This document shows, in pieces, positions 54,725-63,616 of a stretch of 64,000 bases of DNA. The notes below the pieces were generated by a model. The model did no database searches. It was not told the DNA's origin and saw only the letters and a list, made by a program, of their open reading frames with translations. The position numbers and the translations under genes are program-made. Origin of the DNA: Bacillus safensis (GTDB taxonomy: Bacteria; Bacillota; Bacilli; Bacillales; Bacillaceae); NCBI GenBank assembly GCA_030159235.1, contig BSBG01000003.1, positions 62,001-126,000 on the forward strand. The letters are read 5' to 3'. The first letter of the stretch is position 1, and every line of letters starts with the position of its first letter.

Positions 54725-56596
54725 ATGGTGAGTACAATAGCTAAAAAGCGGGGGTTTGGCGCTGTTTTATGGGATTATTTGACAACGGTTGACCACAAAA
54801 AAATTGCCGTATTATATTTAGTGGCAGGGGGATTTTTCTTTTTGGTTGGCGGCCTAGAAGCGATGTTTATCCGTATTCAGCTAGCCATCCCTGAAAATGA
54901 TTTTATGAGTGCAGGGTTTTACAATGAAATCATGACGATGCATGGAACGACAATGATTTTCCTTGCAGCTATGCCGCTTTTATTTGCATTAATGAATGCG
55001 GTTGTACCAATACAAATTGGTGCACGTGACGTAGCATTTCCGTTTGTGAATTCACTTGGTTTTTGGTTATTCTTTTTCGGAGGAATTTTCTTAAACCTTG
55101 GGTGGTTTATGGGCGGAGCACCTGATGCAGGCTGGACTGCATATGCTTCGCTGACGCTGAATTCAGAAGGACATGGCATGGATTTCTATATTTTAGGTTT
55201 GCAGATCGCAGGTATTGGTACGCTGATTGCCGGGATCAACTTTCTTGTCACGATTATTAATATGAGGACGCCTGGTATGACGTATATGAGAATGCCGCTC
55301 TTTACTTGGACGACATTTGTCGCCTCCGCACTCATTTTATTCGCATTCCCTCCGCTGACAGCAGGGCTTGCGATGCTGATGCTTGATAGAATGTTTGATA
55401 CGAGCTTTTTTAATCCAGAGCTTGGTGGAAATACAATCATATGGGAGCATTTGTTCTGGATTTTCGGACACCCAGAAGTATATATCCTGATCCTGCCGGC
55501 ATTCGGAATCTTCTCTGAGATCATTCCAGTGTTTGCGAGAAAAAGATTGTTTGGCTACTCATCCATGGTGTTCGCTACTGTATTGATTGGTTTCCTTGGA
55601 TTCATGGTGTGGGCGCATCACATGTTCACAACGGGGCTTGGACCTATTGCCAATGCGATCTTTGCCGTAGCCACCATGGCAATTGCGGTCCCAACAGGAA
55701 TTAAAGTATTCAACTGGCTGCTCACTATATGGGGCGGTAATGTGAAGTTTACAACGCCGATGCTGTATTCTGTAGCTTTTATTCCGTCGTTCCTACTTGG
55801 CGGGGTAACCGGGGTCATGCTTGCGGCAGCTGCAGCGGATTATCAGTTCCATGATACGTACTTTGTTGTGGCGCATTTCCACTACGTCATTATCGGCGGG
55901 GTCGTATTCGGTATTTTAGCAGGTGTGCATTACTGGTGGCCGAAGATGTTTGGAAAAATACTAAATGAGAAGCTTGGGAAAATTGGTTTTGTCCTGTTTT
56001 TCATCGGTTTCCATTTAACCTTCTTTATCCAGCATTTCCTTGGCTTATGGGGCATGCCGCGCCGAGTGTTTACGTTCCTGCCAGGTCAAGGTCTTGAGCT
56101 CGGGAACTTGATCAGTACAATTGGGGCACTGTTTATGTTTGTAGCTGTTGTAATCATGCTGATAAACGTCATCTGGACAACAGCAAAAGGGGAACGTGTA
56201 TCAAGCGATCCTTGGGGAGATGGAAGAACACTTGAATGGGCAGTGTCTTCACCTCCGCCAGAATACAACTTTAAACAGCTTCCGCTTGTCAGAGGATTAG
56301 ATCCATTATGGATTGAAAAAATGGATGGTAAAAAAGGAATGACAGCATCTGAACCGCTCGATGATATTCATATGCCGAATAACTCCATCTTGCCTGTCAT
56401 TATCTCATTCGGTCTATTTGTGTCAGCGTTTGGCTTCATGTATCGTCAAGAGCACAGCTGGGGGCTTCCGGTGATCTTCATTGGTCTTGGCATTACGTTT
56501 GCGACCATGCTGGTTCGGTCTCTTAAAGATGATCATGGATACCATATTCACAAAGAAGATTTGACCGATGACGATGATAAAGGGGTGAAAGCATAA
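54725..56596 (+). CDS. ctaD: Cytochrome caa3 oxidase subunit I
   Basis: 623 residues. Heme-copper oxidase core: first heme a ligand in MTMHGTTMIF, CuB/Tyr region WIFGHPEVYILILPAFG, paired His in WAHHMFTTG, and HDTYFVVAHFHYVIIGG for heme a and a3. Fourteen-helix membrane protein that reduces oxygen and pumps protons. A charged C-terminal end (DDDDKG) follows. The 166-bp gap upstream of it holds no gene; RBS AAGAGGGGG. Stop overlaps ctaE by one base. Confidence 0.97.
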   Translation: MVSTIAKKRGFGAVLWDYLTTVDHKKIAVLYLVAGGFFFLVGGLEAMFIRIQLAIPENDFMSAGFYNEIMTMHGTTMIFLAAMPLLFALMNAVVPIQIGARDVAFPFVNSLGFWLFFFGGIFLNLGWFMGGAPDAGWTAYASLTLNSEGHGMDFYILGLQIAGIGTLIAGINFLVTIINMRTPGMTYMRMPLFTWTTFVASALILFAFPPLTAGLAMLMLDRMFDTSFFNPELGGNTIIWEHLFWIFGHPEVYILILPAFGIFSEIIPVFARKRLFGYSSMVFATVLIGFLGFMVWAHHMFTTGLGPIANAIFAVATMAIAVPTGIKVFNWLLTIWGGNVKFTTPMLYSVAFIPSFLLGGVTGVMLAAAAADYQFHDTYFVVAHFHYVIIGGVVFGILAGVHYWWPKMFGKILNEKLGKIGFVLFFIGFHLTFFIQHFLGLWGMPRRVFTFLPGQGLELGNLISTIGALFMFVAVVIMLINVIWTTAKGERVSSDPWGDGRTLEWAVSSPPPEYNFKQLPLVRGLDPLWIEKMDGKKGMTASEPLDDIHMPNNSILPVIISFGLFVSAFGFMYRQEHSWGLPVIFIGLGITFATMLVRSLKDDHGYHIHKEDLTDDDDKGVKA

Positions 56597-57216
56597 TGGA
56601 ACCACAAAAAATGACAGCGGAAACCTTTCCGGCTTCTCCAGAGAAGGCCACGTTAGAAGGGAAGAATAAGTTTGTCGGGTTCTGGTTGTTTCTTGGAGGA
56701 GAAACCGTTCTGTTTGCATCGCTTTTTGCCACTTATTTGGCGCTGAAAAACTCAAATGCAGGCGGAGCAAAAACAACTGATATGTTTGATATCACACTTG
56801 TCTTTATTGCCACAATGCTTCTGCTGACGAGCAGTTTAACGAGTGTGTATGCAATGTATCATATGAAAAACTTTGCCTTTAAAAAGATGCAGATTTGGCT
56901 CGGAGTGACCGTTCTTTTAGGAGCAGCATTTTTAGGGGTTGAAATTTATGAGTTTTATCACTATGTGCATGCGTATGAATTTACGATTACCAGCTCAGCT
57001 CTTGGTTCTTCTTTCTATACACTTGTAGGAACTCACGGAGCACACGTCGCATTTGGACTTTGCTGGATTACCGCTCTTATCATTCGAAATATGAGACGCG
57101 GACTCGATTTATACAATGCACCGAAATATTATGTGGCAAGTCTATATTGGCACTTCATTGATGTTGTGTGGGTCTTCATCTTTACCGTTGTATATTTAAT
57201 GGGAATGGTGGGATAA
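56596..57216 (+). CDS. ctaE: Cytochrome caa3 oxidase subunit III
   Basis: 206 residues, about five membrane helices, with the conserved GTHGAHVAFGL and WHFIDVVWVFIF. Starts at the last base of ctaD (TAATG). Stabilises the oxidase and affects oxygen delivery. Confidence 0.96.
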   Translation: MEPQKMTAETFPASPEKATLEGKNKFVGFWLFLGGETVLFASLFATYLALKNSNAGGAKTTDMFDITLVFIATMLLLTSSLTSVYAMYHMKNFAFKKMQIWLGVTVLLGAAFLGVEIYEFYHYVHAYEFTITSSALGSSFYTLVGTHGAHVAFGLCWITALIIRNMRRGLDLYNAPKYYVASLYWHFIDVVWVFIFTVVYLMGMVG

Positions 57217-57218
57217 GA

Positions 57219-57548
57219 ATGGGAAATAAAAACACAAATCAGTCCAAAGTCGATCTTGTATACCGTAAAAAGAAAAATGCCGAAGAAATGAAGCATCAGC
57301 TCATTTCTTTCGGCTTGATGATTGGATTAACATTTGTTGCGTTTTTAACGATCGCCTCTGAAGACGTAGGGAATTGGTTCGCAGTACCATTTATTTTACT
57401 GCTTGCAGGCATTCAGGTGGCTTTTCAGCTTTATTATTTTATGCACATGAACCAAAAAGGGCATGAAACACCCGCCTTGTTTCTATACTCAGGTGTGTTT
57501 GTTGCGTTTATTACCGTATTAGCCTTTTTGACTATTATATGGTGGTAA
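57219..57548 (+). CDS. ctaF: Cytochrome caa3 oxidase subunit IV
   Basis: 109 residues from ATG 57219, two bases after ctaE, with GGTGGGA before. A longer frame from 57168 lies inside ctaE and is not credible. Basic N-terminus (1-35) then three membrane helices (about 38-55, 62-80, 87-107) with YYFMHMN typical of CtaF/CyoD. Confidence 0.93.
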   Translation: MGNKNTNQSKVDLVYRKKKNAEEMKHQLISFGLMIGLTFVAFLTIASEDVGNWFAVPFILLLAGIQVAFQLYYFMHMNQKGHETPALFLYSGVFVAFITVLAFLTIIWW

Positions 57549-57578
57549 GCCCGCTTTGCCCTTGAAGGAGGCGCAGCA

Positions 57579-58457
57579 ATGGAGAACTTAGAAATATTCG
57601 GATTTCGGGCATTATGGAGCCCTTACTATTTAACTTGTATTGTCATAGCAGCTGCTCTGTATCTGCTTCTTGTGACAAAGGGAAAGCACCGCGGGACGGT
57701 GAAAGAGAAAACGTTATTTCTAACGGGGCTTGCTCTGTTATATGCTGTCAAAGGAAGCCCAATTGATTTGATGGGACATATTATGTTTAGTGCACATATG
57801 GCGCAGATGGCGGTGCTATATTTAGTGATCCCGCCTCTCCTCATTACAGGATTGCCTGCGGCCATTTGGGAGCGGATCATTCAAACGCCAGGTATTCAAG
57901 CTATTTTCCGTTTGTTTTCCAAGCCTTTAATTGCACTGCTTGGGTTTAACGGGCTGTTTTCGCTGTATCATATTCCGCTTGTGTTTGATTTTGTGAAGAC
58001 AGACCCTTTTTACCACGCGTTGATGACGGTTGTTATTTTTATCGCTGCCTTTTTCATGTGGTGGCCGCTCGTTCATAAAGTCCAAAGTCAACCGCAGATC
58101 ACAGGCATTTTGAAGCTTGGATATATTATGGCAGACGGGATATTGATGACACCTGCCTGTGCCCTCATCATGTTTAGCGAGGCTCCGATCTATGCCACCT
58201 ATTCAGATGCAGGCGCATGGATACAAGCACTGCATTTATGTGTGCCAAGTGATATGCTTGCAGGTCTTGCGCTCACTGGCCCTGATATGTTCCACACCTT
58301 GCCGCTGCTAGAGGACCAGCAGCTAGGCGCCATTTTGATGAAAATTATTCAGGAAATTGTGTATGGCTCTATTCTTGCTGTTGTCTTCTTTGACTGGGCA
58401 AGAAAAGAAAGAGCGAAAGATGCCGTACCAGATGCGCTTATTCCGAAATATGAATAA
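57579..58457 (+). CDS. ctaG: CtaG, caa3 oxidase assembly factor
   Basis: 292 residues, about seven membrane helices, caa3_CtaG family. Conserved His-containing stretches [21 protein letters not shown] and WWPLVHKV may bind copper. AAGGAGGCG before the start. Needed for active caa3 in B. subtilis; unrelated to the Cox11-type CtaG. Confidence 0.93.
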   Translation: MENLEIFGFRALWSPYYLTCIVIAAALYLLLVTKGKHRGTVKEKTLFLTGLALLYAVKGSPIDLMGHIMFSAHMAQMAVLYLVIPPLLITGLPAAIWERIIQTPGIQAIFRLFSKPLIALLGFNGLFSLYHIPLVFDFVKTDPFYHALMTVVIFIAAFFMWWPLVHKVQSQPQITGILKLGYIMADGILMTPACALIMFSEAPIYATYSDAGAWIQALHLCVPSDMLAGLALTGPDMFHTLPLLEDQQLGAILMKIIQEIVYGSILAVVFFDWARKERAKDAVPDALIPKYE

Positions 58458-58486
58458 AAAGCACAGCCAGATGGCTGTGCTTTCTT
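58456..58486 (+). terminator. Terminator of ctaCDEFG
   Basis: AAAGCACAGCC / GGCTGTGCTTT with AGAT loop. Confidence 0.85.
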
Positions 58487-58516
58487 CGTATATTTGGTGC
58501 AGTCCGTTTGTATATT

Positions 58517-58882
58517 TTACGCTTCAGCAGTCATTGATTCTAGTTTTTCCTTCAGTCGTTCAAGCGTTTTTTTGCTTGACTGGATGAGAGACTTAGGGAA
58601 TTCTTCGCCTTCGCCGTATTCAACACCATGCGGGTAGTAGTGTTTTCCAAGTAGTGGTGTTAGAAGCTGGATGTGTGCTTTTTTGGAACCGACGTCTCCT
58701 TCAGTGGCGTAGCCGGAAATCCGTAAATAAAAGGTCCCCTCAACCATGCTGTACTTTCTGTCGTACGTCACACGCTCATAATCCCATTGATCGGCTCGTA
58801 CAAAACCTTCACTTTCCATAATGAAATCTAATTTATTTAAGTCAGCTGATACCTTTTCAATCCCCGTACCTTCAAACTTCAC
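58517..58882 (-). CDS. ylbA: YlbA, YugN-like protein
   Basis: 121 residues from GTG 58882 with AGGAGG eight nt upstream. YugN-like family, with repeated beta pattern (WDYERVTYDRKY; GTFYLRISGYA) and no membrane segment. Function unknown. It converges on ctaG. Confidence 0.86.
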   Translation of the reverse strand: MKFEGTGIEKVSADLNKLDFIMESEGFVRADQWDYERVTYDRKYSMVEGTFYLRISGYATEGDVGSKKAHIQLLTPLLGKHYYPHGVEYGEGEEFPKSLIQSSKKTLERLKEKLESMTAEA

Positions 58883-59016
58883 CCAAAACCCCTCCTTATA
58901 AAAATTCCCTTTACTGACAATGATAGTATGAAAGCGTTAAACTTTCAACTGCGAAAGGTATGTTCTTTTACAAGCTGGTTACAGTAATAAAGAAAATAAC
59001 GGATGGAGGAATCAAC

Positions 59017-59466
59017 GTGAAAACGAAAAAAATCAAAGATATTATGACAAAAAAAGTAGTGACATGCCAACAGGACGACAATACGTATGAAGCAGCAATT
59101 AAAATGAGAGATACAGACATCGGTGCCATTCCAGTAGTCGACGGCGATCAGCTCGTTGGAATAGTGACAGACCGTGACCTTGTCCTTAGAGGCATCGCGG
59201 AAAAAAAGCCAAACTCACAGGAAGTAGGCTCGCTGATGACGAAGGAAGTCCTAACAGCTGAAGAAGATGCAACGCTTGAAGAAATTGTCCGGCTCATGTC
59301 AGAACATCAGCTCCGCCGCATTCCTGTTGTGAAAAACGGTGCATTAACAGGGATTGTCGCTCTTGGAGATTTATCTGTCGAAGATTTATCAAATGATCGT
59401 GCGGGGGACGCACTGACAGAAATCTCTCAACAGGATCAAGATCATGGGCAAGGATTTCTCCATTAA
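59017..59466 (+). CDS. ylbB: YlbB, two-CBS-domain protein
   Basis: 149 residues from GTG 59017 (GGAGGA six nt before). Two CBS domains in tandem: MTKKVVTCQQDDNTYEAA ... IVTDRDLVLRGIA, and MTKEVLTAEEDATLEEIV ... GIVALGDL. Such pairs bind adenosyl nucleotides. Corresponds to B. subtilis YlbB; target unknown. Confidence 0.9.
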   Translation: MKTKKIKDIMTKKVVTCQQDDNTYEAAIKMRDTDIGAIPVVDGDQLVGIVTDRDLVLRGIAEKKPNSQEVGSLMTKEVLTAEEDATLEEIVRLMSEHQLRRIPVVKNGALTGIVALGDLSVEDLSNDRAGDALTEISQQDQDHGQGFLH

Positions 59467-59589
59467 AGAGGGGCATATTTTAAATTCGTGTTAAATAGGC
59501 TGTATTGTCGTTGATAAATGGAGCAAGTTTTGTTTAAATGACAGTAGAAGGTACATTTTGTGCCTTGCCAATTTAACGGAGGTGTTTAT

Positions 59590-60633
59590 TTGAAAACTGT
59601 GCTCAAAACACTCCTCATCCTCCTGATTATATCTGGAACGTACGTTCTGTTTATTCAATATGGATCTTCACCAGAAAAGGAAAACAGCAATGAACCGAAG
59701 GTGTCTAATGAAGAAACATCTAGCGATAAGCCGATCAACATCCCTAAAAAGGGACTCATGTCCTTTATGGGGAAATCTTCAAACGAAGTGCTTAAACAGC
59801 TGGGAGAACCAGATCGCATTGATCCTTCCGCATATGATTATGACTGGTGGATATACAACCAATCGAAGAAGCACTACATTCAAGTAGGGGTAAAGGATAG
59901 TAAAGTGGTGACCTTGTTTGCAACAGGAGACGGACTGAATGTTGAACCGTTTAAAATCGGTCAAGCCACGAGTGAAGTATTTAAAAAAACACAAATTGCG
60001 CCTTATATTCATGTAGAGGATGAAAAAAATTCATACCGCTTTGAATTCTCAGAAGATGATATGAATACAAGACCCACTGTGAAAGTGGGAGATGATGTGT
60101 ATGTCCAGCTTTACATGGATAAGTTTGAAAGCACCCTTTCAAGTATCAGGGCCTTCAATGCAGACACATTTGTGAAACAAAAGCCGTATGAGGTGGTCTA
60201 TCGAGGTCAATTGATAGAACCTGAGGCGATATCGGGCGAAAAGTGGAAAGATATCGAAGCCTCCAGTCAAAAACAAATTTTTGATATGACCAATACTATC
60301 CGCCATAAGTACAACCTGCCTATTTTAAAGTGGGATGATGAAACCTCTGAGGTGGCCTTCATGCATAGTGAGGACATGAAAGAGAATCATTACTTCTCTC
60401 ATGAATCTAAAAAATATGGCACACTGAAAGACCGGTTAGAAAGAGGCGAAGTGGACTTTCAGCTTGCAGGTGAAAACATTGCATACAACTATGTCGATGG
60501 ACCTGCAGCGGTAGAAGGCTGGCTCAATAGTGAAGGTCACAGGAAGGCGTTATTAAATAAAGATTACACGCACCTTGGCGTAGGGGTAAAAGAGAAATAT
60601 TACACCCAAAATTTCATCAAGAAAACATCTTAA
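59590..60633 (+). CDS. ylbC: YlbC, membrane-anchored CAP/SCP-domain protein
   Basis: 347 residues from TTG 59590 with CGGAGG seven nt before. One N-terminal membrane anchor (about 5-22), a Ser/Glu/Asn-rich linker, a CAP-associated domain (about 55-195), and a C-terminal CAP domain with NTIRHKYNLPIL, HSEDMKENHYFSHES, AGENIAYN and EGWLNSEGHRKALLN. The CAP cavity His and Glu residues seem present. Exported; role unknown. Confidence 0.9.
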   Translation: MKTVLKTLLILLIISGTYVLFIQYGSSPEKENSNEPKVSNEETSSDKPINIPKKGLMSFMGKSSNEVLKQLGEPDRIDPSAYDYDWWIYNQSKKHYIQVGVKDSKVVTLFATGDGLNVEPFKIGQATSEVFKKTQIAPYIHVEDEKNSYRFEFSEDDMNTRPTVKVGDDVYVQLYMDKFESTLSSIRAFNADTFVKQKPYEVVYRGQLIEPEAISGEKWKDIEASSQKQIFDMTNTIRHKYNLPILKWDDETSEVAFMHSEDMKENHYFSHESKKYGTLKDRLERGEVDFQLAGENIAYNYVDGPAAVEGWLNSEGHRKALLNKDYTHLGVGVKEKYYTQNFIKKTS

Positions 60634-60637
60634 ACGA

Positions 60638-60667
60638 AAGCAGCTGCATAGTCGCAGCTGTTTTTTT
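60638..60667 (+). terminator. Terminator of ylbC
   Basis: GCAGCTGC / GTCGCAGCTG hairpin with seven T. Confidence 0.82.
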
Positions 60668-60744
60668 GATGCTTAAAAAAGAGGCTCACCAAAACATATG
60701 CTGATGTATATAGTATAGTAGGCATTTGTATGGGGGGTGAGGAT

Positions 60745-61158
60745 ATGACAAACAAGCAAAAACAAACATCCATTGATGAATTTAAACAATTCGTCAGACG
60801 CCATCCGAAGTTAATTCAAGAAGTGCAAACACAAGAAAAAAGCTGGCAAAGTGTATACGAGAATTGGGTCATGTTTGGTGAGGAAGATGAGATGTGGTCA
60901 CCTTACCGGCAAACGAAATCTGAAGACGCTAAAGAAGAAAAAGTCTCTAAGCTAAGTGAAGCAGGAAAAGCAGATTTTATGTCTAAAATGGTTTCTGCTG
61001 TAAAAAAAATGGACGCTGATCAAATGAATGAACAAATTAACAAAATGAGCCAGTCTATTTCCTCTTTACAAAGCTTACTCGGCCAATTTTCAACTAATGG
61101 CTCAAAAAAAGGTTCATCTGGAGGCAGTCAGCACCCATTCTCCTTCAGGAAAGATTAA
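60745..61158 (+). CDS. ylbD: YlbD, spore coat-associated protein
   Basis: 137 residues from ATG 60745; GGGGGGTGAGG lies just before and overlaps ATG 60730. YlbD family begins with SIDEFKQFVRRHPKLIQEV and GEEDEMWSPY; the rest is helical and ends in a Ser/Gly-rich tail. YlbD is found in the B. subtilis spore coat. ylbE starts 19 bp on. Confidence 0.87.
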   Translation: MTNKQKQTSIDEFKQFVRRHPKLIQEVQTQEKSWQSVYENWVMFGEEDEMWSPYRQTKSEDAKEEKVSKLSEAGKADFMSKMVSAVKKMDADQMNEQINKMSQSISSLQSLLGQFSTNGSKKGSSGGSQHPFSFRKD

Positions 61159-61177
61159 GTGAAAGGGGATGCTTTTG

Positions 61178-61426
61178 GTGCGAAAAGAAGTACAGGAGTT
61201 TGTCATGGCCGAAGAGGATCGAATTAAATTTATAAGACAACGTCCTCTCTGGTACAGACAACTGACTCGACATCCTGAAAATCTATCGTCCTTTGAATTA
61301 GATAAAATGAATTTTTACGAAAAAACCATTCCTCATCGTGTGAGTCAGTTGAGCAATAGCGTCCAAATGGCTGAAATGATGATCCAAATGTTCCAAGCAA
61401 TGCGCAATCAAAATGGAGCCGGATGA
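61178..61426 (+). CDS. ylbE: YlbE-like protein
   Basis: 82 residues from GTG 61178, with AAAGGGGA nine nt before and the family start RKEVQEFV; ATG 61169 sits in the RBS spacing. Conserved RQRPLWYRQLTRHPENL. Helical, no catalytic motif; unknown function, likely co-expressed with ylbD. Confidence 0.85.
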   Translation: MRKEVQEFVMAEEDRIKFIRQRPLWYRQLTRHPENLSSFELDKMNFYEKTIPHRVSQLSNSVQMAEMMIQMFQAMRNQNGAG

Positions 61427-61495
61427 GGCTTTTTTGAGTTGATTAAGATGTCTATTTCCTGAGCATCCTATAAGAGTAGATGAAAGGAGAATCAG

Positions 61496-61906
61496 ATGAT
61501 GAAATGGATGCTGTCGATAGGCGCATTGCTTTTTCTTGTCACCGGGTGTCAAAGTCAACATGGAGAAGAGCAAGTGATCAAGCAAGACCCAGCAGTACCA
61601 GTGATGCAGCAAGACCAAAGCGAAATGAAGCAGCAAGGCTTTTTGAAATACAAAGTGCAGGGGTCGTCTGTCTATATAGAAAGTACACTTCAAGATTTTC
61701 ATCTTCAGCCAGAGCGTCTAAAAAAGAACGAGAAGGCGGGATATTTTACAGTGTATGTAGACGGGAAACGGGCCGGTAATGAGTATACTGCGGCATTTGT
61801 GGTCAAGCACCTTTCAAAAGGAAAGCATAAAATGACCGTTGTGCTGAATTCCCGTCATCCAGAATATAAACAGAAAAGAGAAACATGGGATGTATTTGTC
61901 ACGTAA
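61496..61906 (+). CDS. Small lipoprotein between ylbE and ylbF
   Basis: 136 residues starting at one of two adjacent ATGs (61496, 61499) with AAAGGAG upstream. Signal peptide with lipobox LVTGC (Cys18). A Gln/Asp linker is followed by a beta-rich domain of about 80 residues: YKVQGSSVYIESTLQDF, VYVDGKRAGNEYTAAFVV, LSKGKHKMTVVLNSRHPEY. The pattern resembles small Ig-like or FixH-like sandwich domains, but I do not recognise the family. I recall no gene at this point in B. subtilis 168. Confidence 0.75.
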   Translation: MMKWMLSIGALLFLVTGCQSQHGEEQVIKQDPAVPVMQQDQSEMKQQGFLKYKVQGSSVYIESTLQDFHLQPERLKKNEKAGYFTVYVDGKRAGNEYTAAFVVKHLSKGKHKMTVVLNSRHPEYKQKRETWDVFVT

Positions 61907-61963
61907 AAGCATTTTCTGATCCATAGGTTTCGTGGTAAACTATGAATTGGAGGTGCAATATTT

Positions 61964-62413
61964 ATGTATGCGACAATCGAATTTGTGGAGCTCCAAGAGG
62001 AAGCAAATCAATTGGCTGCCATGATTCTTCAGTCGGAGGAGGCTGAACATTACCGCAACTGCTTTAAGCGTCTCCAGCAAGACGAAGAAGCCCAACAAAT
62101 TATTGCCCATTTTACAAAAGTAAAAGAGCAATATGAGGATGTGCAGCGGTTCGGCAAATATCATCCGGACTATAGAACGATCTCAAAGGAAATGCGTGAG
62201 GTCAAAAGAAAGCTAGATCTTCACGATACAGTGGTTGATTTCAAAAAAGCAGAAACAGCGATTCAATCCATCTTAGATGAGATTAGTATTGAAATCGGTC
62301 AAGCTGTATCAGCATATATTAAAGTTCCAACAGGGAACCCATATTTTGATGGTTTATCATCATGCGGTGGTGGCTGTGGATCAGGTGGCAGCTGTGGCTG
62401 TAAAGTATCTTGA
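61964..62413 (+). CDS. ylbF: YlbF (RicF), Y-complex subunit
   Basis: 149 residues with GGAGGTG upstream. Helical YlbF/YmcA fold (EEANQLAAMILQSEEAEHYRNC, then the DLHDTVVDFKKAE segment), ending in a Cys/Gly tail CGGGCGSGGSCGCK. With RicA (YmcA) and RicT (YaaT) it forms the Fe-S complex that promotes RNase Y processing, competence and sporulation. The Cys tail fits cluster binding. Confidence 0.93.
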   Translation: MYATIEFVELQEEANQLAAMILQSEEAEHYRNCFKRLQQDEEAQQIIAHFTKVKEQYEDVQRFGKYHPDYRTISKEMREVKRKLDLHDTVVDFKKAETAIQSILDEISIEIGQAVSAYIKVPTGNPYFDGLSSCGGGCGSGGSCGCKVS

Positions 62414-62438
62414 CGAGACTTGAATGTCTCGTCTTTTA
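62412..62438 (+). terminator. Terminator of ylbF
   Basis: GACGAGAC / GTCTCGTC with TTGAAT loop and four T. Confidence 0.75.
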
Positions 62439-62478
62439 CATAATGAATGAAAAGAATTGAAAAACGGCAGGTGAAAAG

Positions 62479-62751
62479 ATGGAAACCAAACGTCAAGGGA
62501 TGGTTGTTTGGCTGCACTCGTTAAAGCAGTCAAAAGCGCTAAGAAAATTTGGGAATGTTCACTATATTTCAAGAAAAATGAAATATGCGGTGATCTATTG
62601 TGATATGAATGATCTTGAGCGTCATATGGCTAAGCTCAGCTCATTACCATTTGTGAAACGTGTTGAGCCTTCATATAAACCTTTTATTAAGTTAGAGTAT
62701 GAATCCAAATTGGACAAAGCAAAAGAGTACGATTATAAGGTGGGCTTTTAA
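62479..62751 (+). CDS. ylbG: YlbG, DUF2129 protein
   Basis: 90 residues, start ATG 62479 with AGGTGAAAAG. Begins [39 protein letters not shown]0298/DUF2129 family, small alpha/beta fold. Function unknown; adjoins ylbF in all Bacillus I know of. Confidence 0.9.
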
Positions 62752-62756
62752 AGACA

Positions 62757-62795
62757 CAAAAAAATCCCCGCGGCATCACCCGCGGGGTCCTTCTA
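62757..62795 (+). terminator. Terminator of ylbG
   Basis: CCCCGCGG / CCGCGGGG with CATCAC loop, A run before and TCCTTCTATT after; GC-rich, weak T run. Confidence 0.7.
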
Positions 62796-62853
62796 TTCTT
62801 AATGACTCATTAAGGAGAAGGCAAAGGGAGAGGAGAAACCGGAGGAAGAACTT

Positions 62854-62913
62854 ATGGGGAAACGTAAGTCTTCTCCGCGGTTGGCAACAGCACCACATCA
62901 GATGCTGTTATAA
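62854..62913 (+). CDS. Possible 19-residue peptide
   Basis: ATG 62854 to TAA, 19 residues (MGKRKSSPRLATAPHQMLL). CCGGAGGAAG stands eight nt before the ATG, an RBS as good as those of real genes here. Too short to judge; no terminator follows directly. It may be a chance ORF in a purine-rich spacer. Confidence 0.25.
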   Translation: MGKRKSSPRLATAPHQMLL

Positions 62914-63058
62914 GTAGTATGGCCCCGGATTTCTTGATCTATACATAGAAAATGAATGAATATGCGCGCATTGTTCCTTGAGGATTGATGTGGTAAGATA
63001 ATGTTGAATTTTTTGTCATAAACGATGACAAATAGCAAGCAGAAAAAGTGGTGGGAAA

Positions 63059-63616
63059 ATGAGAGTCATCTCTGGAACGAGAAAAGGCCGCACACTTAAA
63101 GCGGTACCAGGTCAATCAACAAGACCGACGACAGATAAAGTAAAAGAATCGATATTTAATATGATCGGCCCGTATTTTGATGGCGGATGGGCCCTTGATT
63201 TATTTGCGGGTAGTGGTGGTTTAGGAATTGAAGCGCTTTCCAGAGGCTTCGATCATTGCATATTCGTAGATCGAGATATGAAGGCGATTCAGACGATTAA
63301 AGGAAATCTCAATCAATTGTCGCTAATGGATCAAAGTGAAGTGTTTCGAAATGAAGCGAAGCGTGCACTCGCAGCTGTTGTGAAACGAGAGGAATCCTTT
63401 CAAGCCATTTTCCTTGATCCGCCGTATAAAGATCAACAGCTGAAAGCACTTCTTGACATGATTGACGAGCACGCCTTGTTAACAGATGACGGTGTGATCG
63501 TGTGTGAGCATGATAAAGACGTTAAGCTCCCAGAAGAAGCAGGCCAGCTTTACATATCAAGACAGGAACTGTATGGGTTGACCGGTATTACGATCTATAG
63601 AAAGCGGGGAAATTAA
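63059..63616 (+). CDS. rsmD: 16S rRNA (guanine966-N2)-methyltransferase RsmD
   Basis: 185 residues. N-terminal MRVISGTRKGRTL, SAM-binding DLFAGSGGLGIEALSRG and catalytic DPPY (FLDPPYKDQ). Methylates G966 of 16S rRNA during 30S assembly. Followed by coaD after 3 bp, the usual pairing; YlbH in B. subtilis. Confidence 0.95.
   Translation: MRVISGTRKGRTLKAVPGQSTRPTTDKVKESIFNMIGPYFDGGWALDLFAGSGGLGIEALSRGFDHCIFVDRDMKAIQTIKGNLNQLSLMDQSEVFRNEAKRALAAVVKREESFQAIFLDPPYKDQQLKALLDMIDEHALLTDDGVIVCEHDKDVKLPEEAGQLYISRQELYGLTGITIYRKRGN

Larger units (their letters stand above)
62752..63058. other. Gap between ylbG and rsmD
   Basis: After the ylbG terminator comes a purine-rich stretch (62810-62850) with several Shine-Dalgarno-like AGGAG elements, a 19-codon ORF at 62854, and then AT-rich DNA that probably carries the rsmD promoter. 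No stable RNA recognised. Confidence 0.4.
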
